Shown: positions 34,457-41,839 of the stretch, piece after piece
Layout: the number at the start of each line of letters is the position of its first letter
How positions within the stretch are numbered: the first letter of the stretch is position 1
Source of the DNA: Glacieibacterium sp038210595
GTDB taxonomy: Bacteria; Pseudomonadota; Alphaproteobacteria; Sphingomonadales; Sphingomonadaceae
DNA length: 64,000 bases
Assembly: GCA_038210595.1 (NCBI GenBank)
Contig: JBBQWN010000001.1
Span: 1 to 64,000, forward strand
Reading direction: 5' to 3'
Program-made: the position numbers and the translations under genes
The notes under the pieces: model-generated
Told to the model about the DNA's origin: nothing
What the model saw: the letters and a program-made list of their open reading frames with translations, nothing else
Databases searched by the model: none

Positions 34457-35947
34457 ATGATCACCCCCATACCCCTCAGAGTCGTCCCTGCCGCCGCCGA
34501 AACCGCGACGCTGCCCCAGAACCTGGAGGCGGAGGCCGCACTGCTCGGCGCGCTGATGATCGACAACCGGCTGGTCGAGGATGTCATGCTCAAGCTGCGG
34601 CCCGAGCATTTCCACGAGGCGCTGCACGGCCGCATCTACGACGCGATCCTGCGCCTGTCGGATCGCGGCATGGTGGCGACGCCGGTAACGCTCAAACCGC
34701 TGTTCGACACGGATACAGCGATGGCCGAGGTCGGCGGCACCGCCTATCTGGCGCGGCTGACCGAACAGTCGGGCGCGCTGATCGCGGCGCGCGATTTCGC
34801 CCAGCAGATCTATGATCTGGCGTTATTGCGCGAGATGATCCGGGTCGGCCGCGACATGGCGGCGGGCGCGCTCGACACCGCCGCCGACGTACCGCCGCTG
34901 GCGCAGATCGAAGCGGCCGAGCTGGCCCTGTACAAGGTCGCGGAGCAGGGCGAGGTCGCGGGCGCCGTCAAAACCTTCGCCCAGGCCACGCGTGAGGCGG
35001 TCGACATGGCCGACCGCGCGATGAAGTCGGGCGGCCACCTGTCGGGCTACACCACCGGCCTCGACGCGCTCAACACCAAGATCGGCGGGCTGCACAAGTC
35101 GGACCTTGTCATCCTCGCGTCGCGACCGGCGATGGGCAAATCGGCGCTGGCCACCAACATCGCCTTTGCCTGCGCGCAGCGGGCGCAGCGCGACGCCGCC
35201 GACGGCCTGGATGAAAACAAGCGCAGCGGCACCGGCGTCGCCTTCTTCAGCCTCGAAATGTCGTCGGACCAGCTCGCGACGCGCGTCCTGGCCGAGCAGT
35301 CGGCGGTCAATTCCGAATCGCTCAGGATGGGCAAGATCAGCCAGGACGAGTTTAACCGCCTCGCCCGCGCCGCGGGTGCTCTGAGCGAGCTGCCCTTTTA
35401 CATCGACGACACGCCGGCGCTGTCGATCGCCGCGCTCCGCACCCGCGCCCGCCGGCTGAAGCGTCAGCGCGGCGTCGGGCTGATCATCGTCGACTATCTG
35501 CAGCTTCTGCAGGGCTCGGCACGATCGTCGAACGAAAACCGGGTGCAGGAGATTTCGGAGATCACGCGTGGCCTCAAGACGCTGGCCAAGGAGCTGCAGG
35601 TGCCCGTCCTGGCGCTGTCGCAGCTGAGCCGCGCCGTCGAGAACCGCGAAGACAAGCGGCCCCAGCTCGCCGACCTGCGCGAGAGCGGCACCATCGAGCA
35701 GGACGCCGATATCGTGTTGTTCATCTACCGCGAGGAATATTATCACGCGATGAAACAGCCTGATATCGAGGACCGCGAGAAGCACGCCAAATGGGCGGAG
35801 CGCGCGGCCGAGCTGCACGGGCTGGCTGAAGTCATCGTCTCGAAGCAGCGCCACGGGTCGACCGGCGTCGTGCGGCTCAACTTCAACGGCGCGACGACCA
35901 AGTTCACCGACCGCGCCGACGACGCCTTCCTGCCCGAACGCCACTGA
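34457..35947 (+). CDS. dnaB: Replicative DNA helicase
   Basis: A 496-residue hexameric helicase unwinding DNA ahead of the replication fork. The N-terminal domain (LPQNLEAEAALLGALMIDNR) and RecA-like domain (Walker A LASRPAMGKSALATN, Walker B GLIIVDYLQLLQG, LRESGTIEQDADIVLFIYRE) are complete, with no intein. An insertion-like polar stretch ADGLDENKRSGTG between the first strands is common in alphaproteobacteria. The ATG at 34457 is preferred to one 36 bases upstream. Confidence 0.96.
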   Translation: MITPIPLRVVPAAAETATLPQNLEAEAALLGALMIDNRLVEDVMLKLRPEHFHEALHGRIYDAILRLSDRGMVATPVTLKPLFDTDTAMAEVGGTAYLARLTEQSGALIAARDFAQQIYDLALLREMIRVGRDMAAGALDTAADVPPLAQIEAAELALYKVAEQGEVAGAVKTFAQATREAVDMADRAMKSGGHLSGYTTGLDALNTKIGGLHKSDLVILASRPAMGKSALATNIAFACAQRAQRDAADGLDENKRSGTGVAFFSLEMSSDQLATRVLAEQSAVNSESLRMGKISQDEFNRLARAAGALSELPFYIDDTPALSIAALRTRARRLKRQRGVGLIIVDYLQLLQGSARSSNENRVQEISEITRGLKTLAKELQVPVLALSQLSRAVENREDKRPQLADLRESGTIEQDADIVLFIYREEYYHAMKQPDIEDREKHAKWAERAAELHGLAEVIVSKQRHGSTGVVRLNFNGATTKFTDRADDAFLPERH

Positions 35948-36504
35948 TGGCGGACCCGGGCGCCGCCGCTGCCGAAATCCTGACGCCGCAGAACGTCCTC
36001 TATACGGCCTACGGCATCGTCGCGATCGGGCTTGTGCTGTTCCTGGTGTTCGGGCTGCGCAGCATCCGCAAGCCGCGGCGGCTGAAGCTGGAGAGGCTGT
36101 GGGTTATCCCGGCGCTCTACACTTTGTTCGCCATCGGCCTGTTCTGGCGGCAGCCGCCGCACGGCGTGCAGTGGCTGTGGGCGCTGGGCGCGGCGTTGCT
36201 GGGCGGTGGCTTCGGCTGGCTGCGCGGGCGCACGATGCGGATCAGCGTCGATCCCGTCACCCACAGCCTGAACCAGCGCCAGTCGCCGGCGGCACTGCTG
36301 CTGATCGCGACGCTCGTCGCCGGGCGCTATTATGTCCGCTCGCAGGTCGGGATCGACCTGACCCATGCCGGAGCGGGTGTGATCGATGCCTTTGTCGCGT
36401 TTGCGGTCGGTATCCTGTCGATGCAACGGCTGGAGATGTACCTGCGCGCCCGGCGGCTGCTCGACGACGCGAAGGCGGCGCGGTTGACGCAGGGTTTTGC
36501 CTGA
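35947..36504 (+). CDS. Four-to-five-helix membrane protein (DUF1453/CcdC-like)
   Basis: A 185-residue membrane protein. Helices are at about residues 18-38 (VLYTAYGIVAIGLVLFLVFG), 50-65, 72-92, 112-130 and 140-158 (GVIDAFVAFAVGILSMQRLE). The pattern of RTMRISVDPVTHSL in a loop resembles DUF1453/CcdC-type proteins. Function unknown. Its ATG shares one base with the dnaB stop (TGATG), so it is translationally linked to dnaB. Confidence 0.72.
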   Translation: MADPGAAAAEILTPQNVLYTAYGIVAIGLVLFLVFGLRSIRKPRRLKLERLWVIPALYTLFAIGLFWRQPPHGVQWLWALGAALLGGGFGWLRGRTMRISVDPVTHSLNQRQSPAALLLIATLVAGRYYVRSQVGIDLTHAGAGVIDAFVAFAVGILSMQRLEMYLRARRLLDDAKAARLTQGFA

Positions 36505-36533
36505 ACGCGGGCGCGCCGCTAAGCCGGGCGACG

Positions 36534-37553
36534 ATGCCCGCCGCCCTCCGCCTAACGATCGATACCGCAGCGCTCGCCGCGAACTGGCGTTGGTTCAGCG
36601 CGCGGGGCGGCGTCCCCGCCGGGGCGGCGGTCAAGGCTGACGCCTATGGGCTGGGCGCGGTGGACTGTGTCGCCGCGCTGGCAGCGGCGGGCGCGCGCGA
36701 CTTCTTCGTGGCAAGCTGGGACGAGGCCGCGGCGCTGGGGACGATGCCCTCGGGCACGCGGCTGGCGGTGCTGCACGGGGTGCAGGACGGCGACGTGCCG
36801 CTACCCGGGGTGGTACCGGTGCTGTCGACGATGGCGCAGGTGGCACGGTGGCGTGCCGGCGGCGGCGGCGTTTGCGACGTCATGATCGATACCGGCATGA
36901 ACCGGCTCGGGCTGAGCGCCGCCGAGGCGGCCGCCCTGCCCGCCGATCTCGCCATCGATGTCGCACACAGCCATCTCGCCTGCGCCGACATGCCCGGCGA
37001 TGCGATGAACAATCGGCAGCTCGCGCGTTTCACCGCCGTGCTCGCCACCCTGCCCCATCGCCGCGCCGCCCTCGCCAACTCTGCCGGCGCTTGCCTGGGC
37101 ACCGACTTCGCCTTCGACCTGACGCGCCCCGGGATCGGGCTGTATGGCGGCGTCACCCACCCCGCCGCCGCCGGGCAGCTGCGGGCGGTCGCGGGGCTGG
37201 CGGCGCGCGTCGTCCAGGTGCGCGATGTCGCAGCGGGGGCGAGCTTCGGGTACGGCGCGACCTGGACTGCGGCGCAGGGCAGCCGGGTCGCGATCCTCAA
37301 CATCGGCTATGCGGACGGCTATCGGCGCGCCTTCTCGGATGCCGGTCACGCCATCGTCGGCGGCGAATGCTGCCCGGTCATCGGGCGCGTGTCGATGGAC
37401 CTGACCGGCGTCGACGTCACCGGCCACGACGTCCGCGAAGGCGACTGGATCGCGCTGGACTTCGATCTGCCCGCTGCCGCCGCCGCCACCGGCGTGGCGC
37501 AATATGAGTTGCTGACCGGCCTCGGCCACCGCTATCTGCGCCGGCTGATATGA
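36534..37553 (+). CDS. alr: Alanine racemase
   Basis: A 339-residue PLP enzyme making D-alanine for peptidoglycan. PLP Lys is in AAVKADAYGLGAVD. MIDTGMNRLGLSAAEA, RPGIGLYGG and the second active-site Tyr region SFGYGATW, plus INIGYADGYRRAFS-like sequence and VSMDLTGVDV, are all present. It precedes mlaE with an ATGA overlap. Confidence 0.94.
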   Translation: MPAALRLTIDTAALAANWRWFSARGGVPAGAAVKADAYGLGAVDCVAALAAAGARDFFVASWDEAAALGTMPSGTRLAVLHGVQDGDVPLPGVVPVLSTMAQVARWRAGGGGVCDVMIDTGMNRLGLSAAEAAALPADLAIDVAHSHLACADMPGDAMNNRQLARFTAVLATLPHRRAALANSAGACLGTDFAFDLTRPGIGLYGGVTHPAAAGQLRAVAGLAARVVQVRDVAAGASFGYGATWTAAQGSRVAILNIGYADGYRRAFSDAGHAIVGGECCPVIGRVSMDLTGVDVTGHDVREGDWIALDFDLPAAAAATGVAQYELLTGLGHRYLRRLI

Positions 37554-38347
37554 ATGCCCTCGCCGCCCAGGCCGTCCGGCTGCTCGCCGCCCTCGGCCAC
37601 CTGGTCATCGAAGGGCTGGCGTCGATCGGCCGGGTCACGCGCTTCGCCGGTCGCGCTATCGGCCATGCCGTGCTGCCGCCCTACTACCCGGCCCGGCTGC
37701 TCGAACAGATCGTCGTGATCGGCTATTTCTCGCTGCCGGTCGTCGGCATGACCGCGCTGTTCATCGGTTCGGCGCTGGCGCAGCAGATCTTCATCGGCGG
37801 CAGCCGTTTCAACGCCGCCTCGACGGTGCCGGCGGTGACCGTGATCGGCATCGTCCGCGAACTCGGCCCCGTGCTGGGCGGGCTGATGGTGGCGGGCCGC
37901 GTCTCCTCGGCGATGGCGGCGGAATTGGGCACGATGCGGGTTACCGAACAGATCGACGCGCTGGCGACGCTGCGTACCGATCCGTTCCGCTACCTGATCG
38001 CGCCGCGCCTGGTTGCCGCCGTGCTGACCATGCCGATCCTGGTGCTTGTCGCCAACGCAGTCGGCGTGCTCGGCGGTTTCCTGCTGGCGACCAACAAGCT
38101 GGGCTTCAACGCCGGCAACTACCTCGCCACGACGATGCATTATCTGAAGGTCGACGATGTCGCTTCGTCGATGGTCAAGGCCACCGTGTTCGGCTTCATC
38201 ATCGCGCTGATGGGATGCTACCACGGCTTTAATTCGAGCGGCGGTGCCGCCGGCGTCGGCAAGGCGACGACCAGCGCGGTGGTCAGCGCCTTCATCCTGA
38301 TCCTGTTGTCCAATTTGATCATCACCGTGATCGTGTTCGGCTCGTGA
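37550..38347 (+). CDS. mlaE: MlaE family lipid ABC transporter permease
   Basis: A 265-residue permease with five or six helices. VVGMTALFIGSALAQQIFIG, VPAVTVIGIVRELGPVLGGL, MVAGRVSSAMAAELGTMRVT and EQIDALATLRTDPFRYLIAP are MlaE signatures. The MlaFEDB complex moves phospholipids between inner membrane and periplasm to keep outer-membrane asymmetry. Coupled to alr by ATGA and to mlaF by GTGA. Confidence 0.92.
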   Translation: MNALAAQAVRLLAALGHLVIEGLASIGRVTRFAGRAIGHAVLPPYYPARLLEQIVVIGYFSLPVVGMTALFIGSALAQQIFIGGSRFNAASTVPAVTVIGIVRELGPVLGGLMVAGRVSSAMAAELGTMRVTEQIDALATLRTDPFRYLIAPRLVAAVLTMPILVLVANAVGVLGGFLLATNKLGFNAGNYLATTMHYLKVDDVASSMVKATVFGFIIALMGCYHGFNSSGGAAGVGKATTSAVVSAFILILLSNLIITVIVFGS

Positions 38348-39114
38348 GCGCGGTTCCCAAGATCGCGCTGAAGGGCCTGCGCAAACGCTTTGGCGACAAG
38401 CACGTCCTGAACGGGGTCGACCTCGACGTGTGCGCGGGCGAATCGATGGTCATCATCGGCGGTTCGGGGACCGGCAAGTCGGTGACGATCAAGTGCATCC
38501 TCGGCCTGATCCGGCCCGACGCCGGGCGGATCGAGGTCGACGGCGTCGACGTCACCGACCTCAAGGGCCGGGCGCTGGCGGCGCACCAGGGGCGCTTCGG
38601 CATGCTGTTCCAGGGCGGCGCGCTGTTCGATTCGCTCAGTGTCTGGAAGAACGTCTCGTTCGCCCTCGATCAGCGGCAGGGCGGGGCGCGGTTGAAGGCT
38701 GCGGCGATCGACAATCTCGCCCGCGTCGGCCTCGGTGCGGACGTCGCCGACCTCAAGCCCTCGGAACTGTCGGGCGGCATGCAGAAGCGCGTCGCGCTGG
38801 CCCGCGCGATCGCGCCGCGGCCGGAGATCATCTTCTTCGACGAACCGACCACCGGGCTCGACCCGATCATGGCCGGGGTCATCGATCATCTGATCGTCGA
38901 GCTGGTCAAGGATCTGAAGATCACCGCCCTGACGATCACCCATGACATGGGCAGCGTCCGCAAGATCGCCGACCGGGTGGCGATGCTGAACGAGGGCCGG
39001 ATCGTCTGGCAGGGGACGCGGCAGGCTATTGACGAAACGGACAATTCCTATGTCTATCAGTTCGTCAACGGACTGGCTGAGGGGCCGATCAAGATGGTGG
39101 TTGGCGGGCATTGA
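38344..39114 (+). CDS. mlaF: MlaF-type lipid ABC transporter ATP-binding protein
   Basis: A 256-residue ATPase: Walker A IIGGSGTGKSVTIK, Q-loop MLFQGGALFDSLSVWKN (typical MlaF), signature LSGGMQKRVALARAI, Walker B PEIIFFDEPTTGLDP, switch TITHDMGS. Start GTG (SAVPKIALKGL). The expected third gene, mlaD (MCE-domain substrate-binding protein), does not follow; an ECF sigma factor gene overlaps instead (TTGA). Confidence 0.93.
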   Translation: MSAVPKIALKGLRKRFGDKHVLNGVDLDVCAGESMVIIGGSGTGKSVTIKCILGLIRPDAGRIEVDGVDVTDLKGRALAAHQGRFGMLFQGGALFDSLSVWKNVSFALDQRQGGARLKAAAIDNLARVGLGADVADLKPSELSGGMQKRVALARAIAPRPEIIFFDEPTTGLDPIMAGVIDHLIVELVKDLKITALTITHDMGSVRKIADRVAMLNEGRIVWQGTRQAIDETDNSYVYQFVNGLAEGPIKMVVGGH

Positions 39115-39656
39115 GTGGCGCGGCGAACCTGGTCGCGTGGCTGAATCTGGCCGCCGCAGGCGACGCGCCGGCGTTCCGCAGCCTGTATGATGCCACCAGC
39201 GCAAAACTATTCGGCATCATCCTGCGTATCTTGCATGAGCGGGGTGAGGCAGAAGACGTGTTGCAGGAAGTTTATACCACGGTCTGGCGCAAGGCGGCGG
39301 AGTTCGACGCCAGCCGCGCCAGCCCGGTCACCTGGATGGCGACGATCGCGCGCAACCGCGCCATCGACCGCCTGCGCTCGCGCGCCAGCCGCCCGTCGTC
39401 GCCGCTCGAGGCCGCAGCGGATGTCCGCGACGAGCGTGCCACGGCCGAGGATCTGATGGTCGCCGGGGACGAGGCCCGCCGCGTTACGGCCGCGCTGGCG
39501 CAACTCGACACGCGTCATGCCGCCGCCATCCGCAGCACCTATTTCGAGGGCCTGACCTATGAGGCGCTGGCCGAGCGCGAGGGCGTGCCCGTCGGCACCC
39601 TGAAGAGCTGGGTGCGCCGCGGCCTGATCCGCATGAAGGGGGAGCTCTCGGCATGA
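39111..39656 (+). CDS. ECF RNA polymerase sigma factor (SigK-like)
   Basis: A 181-residue sigma-70 family factor. Region 2 is FRSLYDATSAKLFGIILRIL, EAEDVLQEVYTTVWRKAAEF, TWMATIARNRAIDRLRSRAS. Region 4 is LDTRHAAAIRSTYFEGLTYE, ALAEREGVPVGTLKSWVRRG. It is followed by its anti-sigma gene (ATGA overlap) and a fasciclin protein gene. That arrangement parallels the SigK-RskA-MPT70/83 system of mycobacteria. A TTG start at 39111 overlaps the mlaF stop. Confidence 0.92.
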   Translation: MSGAANLVAWLNLAAAGDAPAFRSLYDATSAKLFGIILRILHERGEAEDVLQEVYTTVWRKAAEFDASRASPVTWMATIARNRAIDRLRSRASRPSSPLEAAADVRDERATAEDLMVAGDEARRVTAALAQLDTRHAAAIRSTYFEGLTYEALAEREGVPVGTLKSWVRRGLIRMKGELSA

Positions 39657-40378
39657 CCGACGACCTTACCCCCCGGCCGCCTGAACTGCCCGACGACGAG
39701 GCCTTGGCGCTCGACTATGCGCTCGGCGCGCTCGACCGCGAGGCCCGGCTGGCGGCGCAGCTGCGCCTGGCGCGCGACCCGGCGTTCCGCGCCGAGGTCG
39801 AGGGCTGGCAGGCGACGCTGGCACCGCTCGACGACGAGATCACCGGGGTCGCGCCGCCTGCGTCGCTGTGGGACCGGATTGCCGCGGAGACGATGCCGTC
39901 GGGCGCGCCCCGTTTCGTCGCAGCCGCACCCGCACGCCCGTCCCTGTGGTCGAGCCTCGGGTTGTGGCGCGGGCTGGCAATGGCATCGGTCGCGGCGGTC
40001 GCGGTCCTGCTCGCGGTCCGCCCCGCGCCGGAGCCGCAGGCCCAGTTGCTGGTCGCGACGCTGGCGTCGGACAAGGGCGCGGCGCTGCTGACCGCCACTT
40101 ATGATGCGAGCCGTGGGGCCGTCATCCTGACCCCTGCCGGCAAGGCGCAGGCCGACGGGCGAACCCCGGAGCTGTGGGTGATCGAGGGCGATAACCCGCC
40201 GCGCTCGCTCGGCACCATCGACATCGATGCGCCGGAATCGCACACGATTCCCGCCGAGCGGCTGAAGGGCCTCAAGCCCGGCTCGACGTTGGCGATCAGC
40301 CTGGAGCCCGCGGGCGGGTCGAAGACCGGCGCGCCGACCGGTCCGGTGGTGGCAACCGGCAAACTGACCGGCATCTGA
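39653..40378 (+). CDS. RskA-type anti-sigma factor
   Basis: A 241-residue single-pass membrane protein. The cytosolic N-terminus (EALALDYALGALDREARLAA, RAEVEGWQATLAPLDDEI) resembles the anti-sigma zinc-less RskA fold. One helix spans about residues 102-120 (GLAMASVAAVAVLLAVRPAP). The periplasmic C-terminal RskA domain contains TPAGKAQADGRTPELWVIEG and SLEPAGGSKTGAPTGPV. It should hold the neighbouring sigma factor inactive until proteolysis. Coupled to it by ATGA. Confidence 0.88.
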   Translation: MTDDLTPRPPELPDDEALALDYALGALDREARLAAQLRLARDPAFRAEVEGWQATLAPLDDEITGVAPPASLWDRIAAETMPSGAPRFVAAAPARPSLWSSLGLWRGLAMASVAAVAVLLAVRPAPEPQAQLLVATLASDKGAALLTATYDASRGAVILTPAGKAQADGRTPELWVIEGDNPPRSLGTIDIDAPESHTIPAERLKGLKPGSTLAISLEPAGGSKTGAPTGPVVATGKLTGI

Positions 40379-40400
40379 GGCGTCGCGTCGCAGGCCGAAA

Positions 40401-40431
40401 GGCTGCAACCGTTACGTCACCTCAACCGTAT
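40401..40431 (+). promoter_or_regulatory. Candidate ECF-sigma promoter upstream of the fasciclin gene
   Basis: GGCTGCAACC (40401-40410) with AAC at 40407-40409 and CGTA at 40427-40430 give an AAC-N17-CGT arrangement, the general shape of group IV sigma promoters. It lies 52 bases before the fasciclin ATG and right after the anti-sigma gene. The likely user is the adjacent sigma factor. This is by eye only. Confidence 0.45.
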
Positions 40432-40482
40432 TTGCCGGGTCCGCCAGCAATCAGGCGGGCGATCCCCAGGGAGAGTTTTTCG

Positions 40483-41058
40483 ATGTCGATTTCCAAGCAT
40501 GCGCTCGGCGCGGCGCTGTTCGCGATGGCCGCGACCGGTCTCGCCACCACGGCCGACGCCAAGATGATGAGCTCCAAGACCGTGATGGTTGGCGGCGCCG
40601 CGATGTACCCGACCAAGAACATCATCGAGAATGCCGTCAATTCGAAGGACCACACGACGCTGGTCGCCGCGGTCAAGGCCGCCGGCCTGGTCGACACGCT
40701 GTCGGGCCCGGGTCCGTTCACCGTGTTCGCCCCGACCAACGCCGCGTTCGGCAAGCTGCCCGCCGGCACCGTCGAGAGCCTGGTCAAGCCCGAGAACAAG
40801 GGCACGCTGACCACCATCCTGACCTATCACGTCGTCAGCGGCACGATGGACAGCAAGGCCATCGCCGCGGCGATCAAGGCCGGTGGCGGCAAGGCCGTGC
40901 TGAAGACCGTGCAGGGCGGTGACCTGACCGCGTCGATGTCGGGCGGCAAGCTGAAGCTGATCGACGCCAAGGGCGGCGCCTCGACCGTCACGATCAAGGA
41001 CGTCTACCAGTCGAACGGCGTCATCCACGTCGTCGATACCGTGCTGATGCCGCAGTAA
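40483..41058 (+). CDS. Exported fasciclin (FAS1) domain protein
   Basis: A 191-residue exported protein. The signal peptide MSISKHALGAALFAMAATGL ends near TADA. One FAS1 domain follows: TLVAAVKAAGLVDTLSGPGP, FTVFAPTNAAFGKLPAGTVE, LTTILTYHVVSGTMDS and the closing NGVIHVVDTVLMPQ. FAS1 proteins mediate surface or matrix adhesion. A GGGAG Shine-Dalgarno lies at 40470-40474. It is followed by a strong terminator and is probably the target of the upstream sigma factor. Confidence 0.93.
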   Translation: MSISKHALGAALFAMAATGLATTADAKMMSSKTVMVGGAAMYPTKNIIENAVNSKDHTTLVAAVKAAGLVDTLSGPGPFTVFAPTNAAFGKLPAGTVESLVKPENKGTLTTILTYHVVSGTMDSKAIAAAIKAGGGKAVLKTVQGGDLTASMSGGKLKLIDAKGGASTVTIKDVYQSNGVIHVVDTVLMPQ

Positions 41059-41082
41059 GCCGCCGCATCCTCACGCGACACC

Positions 41083-41110
41083 GGGCGGCCCTGCGAGGGG
41101 CCGCCCGTTT
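41083..41110 (+). terminator. Rho-independent terminator after the fasciclin gene
   Basis: GGGCGGCCC (41083-41091) pairs perfectly with GGGCCGCCC (41098-41106) across a six-base loop and is followed by GTTTTCGTT. It ends the long forward run from dnaB to the fasciclin gene and also separates it from the convergent vapC. Confidence 0.85.
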
Positions 41111-41114
41111 TCGT

Positions 41115-41540
41115 TCAGATGTGACGAACGACGAAGTTAAGGTGCCGTGCGGCCCTGGCCAGGCCCTGGTCGAGCGTCCAGATTTCCGCCTCGGCATCGG
41201 CCGCGATCGCCAGGTGCAGCGCGTCGCCGCCGCGCAGCCCGAGCTCGAGGCGGTCCGCATAGGTTGCCGCATCGGCGAAATAGCGGGACCGGAATGTCAG
41301 CGTCCGCAGGGATTCCGACTGCAGGCGCCGGAAACTCGCCAGCGCCTTCAGCCGTCCGACGGGATCGATGTCGCGGGTCCGCGCCTTCAGCGACAACGCG
41401 GCGGAGAATTCCGTCACCACCCATTCGCTGATCACCGGAACGATGCCGAAGCTGTCGGTGAGCAGGTCCTGCGCCACCTCGGTTTTCGCCTCGAACGTGA
41501 AGGCGGCGACGAGCAGCGAGGTGTCGAGATAGACCGTCAA
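41115..41540 (-). CDS. vapC: VapC-family PIN-domain toxin
   Basis: A 141-residue PIN RNase. Acidic active-site residues are Asp in VYLDTSLLVA, Glu in SEWVVTEFSAAL, Asp in GLRGGDALHLAIA and Asp in IWTLDQGLAR. As a toxin it would cut tRNA or rRNA unless bound by the antitoxin encoded just upstream. The TTG at 41540 overlaps the antitoxin stop (TTGA), so synthesis is coupled; an open extension to 41627 is antitoxin shadow. Confidence 0.88.
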   Translation of the reverse strand: MTVYLDTSLLVAAFTFEAKTEVAQDLLTDSFGIVPVISEWVVTEFSAALSLKARTRDIDPVGRLKALASFRRLQSESLRTLTFRSRYFADAATYADRLELGLRGGDALHLAIAADAEAEIWTLDQGLARAARHLNFVVRHI

Positions 41541-41779
41541 TAGCGCGCGTCGTCGCGCATCCGGCGCATGAAGTCGCCCGCGCTTTCCTTCTGCGGCGTC
41601 ATCCCCGCCGTCACCGAGCGCAGCCATTCGCGGTCGATCGGCTTGCGCTCCGGCGTTTCCGGGACCAGTCGCGCCACCGGCTTGCCGCGGCGCATGATCG
41701 TGATCGATTCGCCTGCCTCGGCGCGGTCGACCAGCGCGCTCAGCTGGGCCTTGGCATCGACGAGGTTGACACGCTCCAT
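41537..41779 (-). CDS. vapB: Phd/YefM-type antitoxin
   Basis: An 80-residue antitoxin. The N-terminus MERVNLVDAKAQLSALVDRA and ESITIMRRGKPVARLVP are the Phd/YefM DNA-binding fold, and the C-terminal tail binds the PIN toxin. It probably autorepresses the pair. No obvious operator palindrome was found in the 60 bases between it and the ABC exporter gene. Confidence 0.88.
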   Translation of the reverse strand: MERVNLVDAKAQLSALVDRAEAGESITIMRRGKPVARLVPETPERKPIDREWLRSVTAGMTPQKESAGDFMRRMRDDARY

Positions 41780-41839
41780 GATCGGCTCCGAACCAGTTAG
41801 CTGGTCACTTGTAGCAGCAACCGGCTGGCCGCCGCAAAT

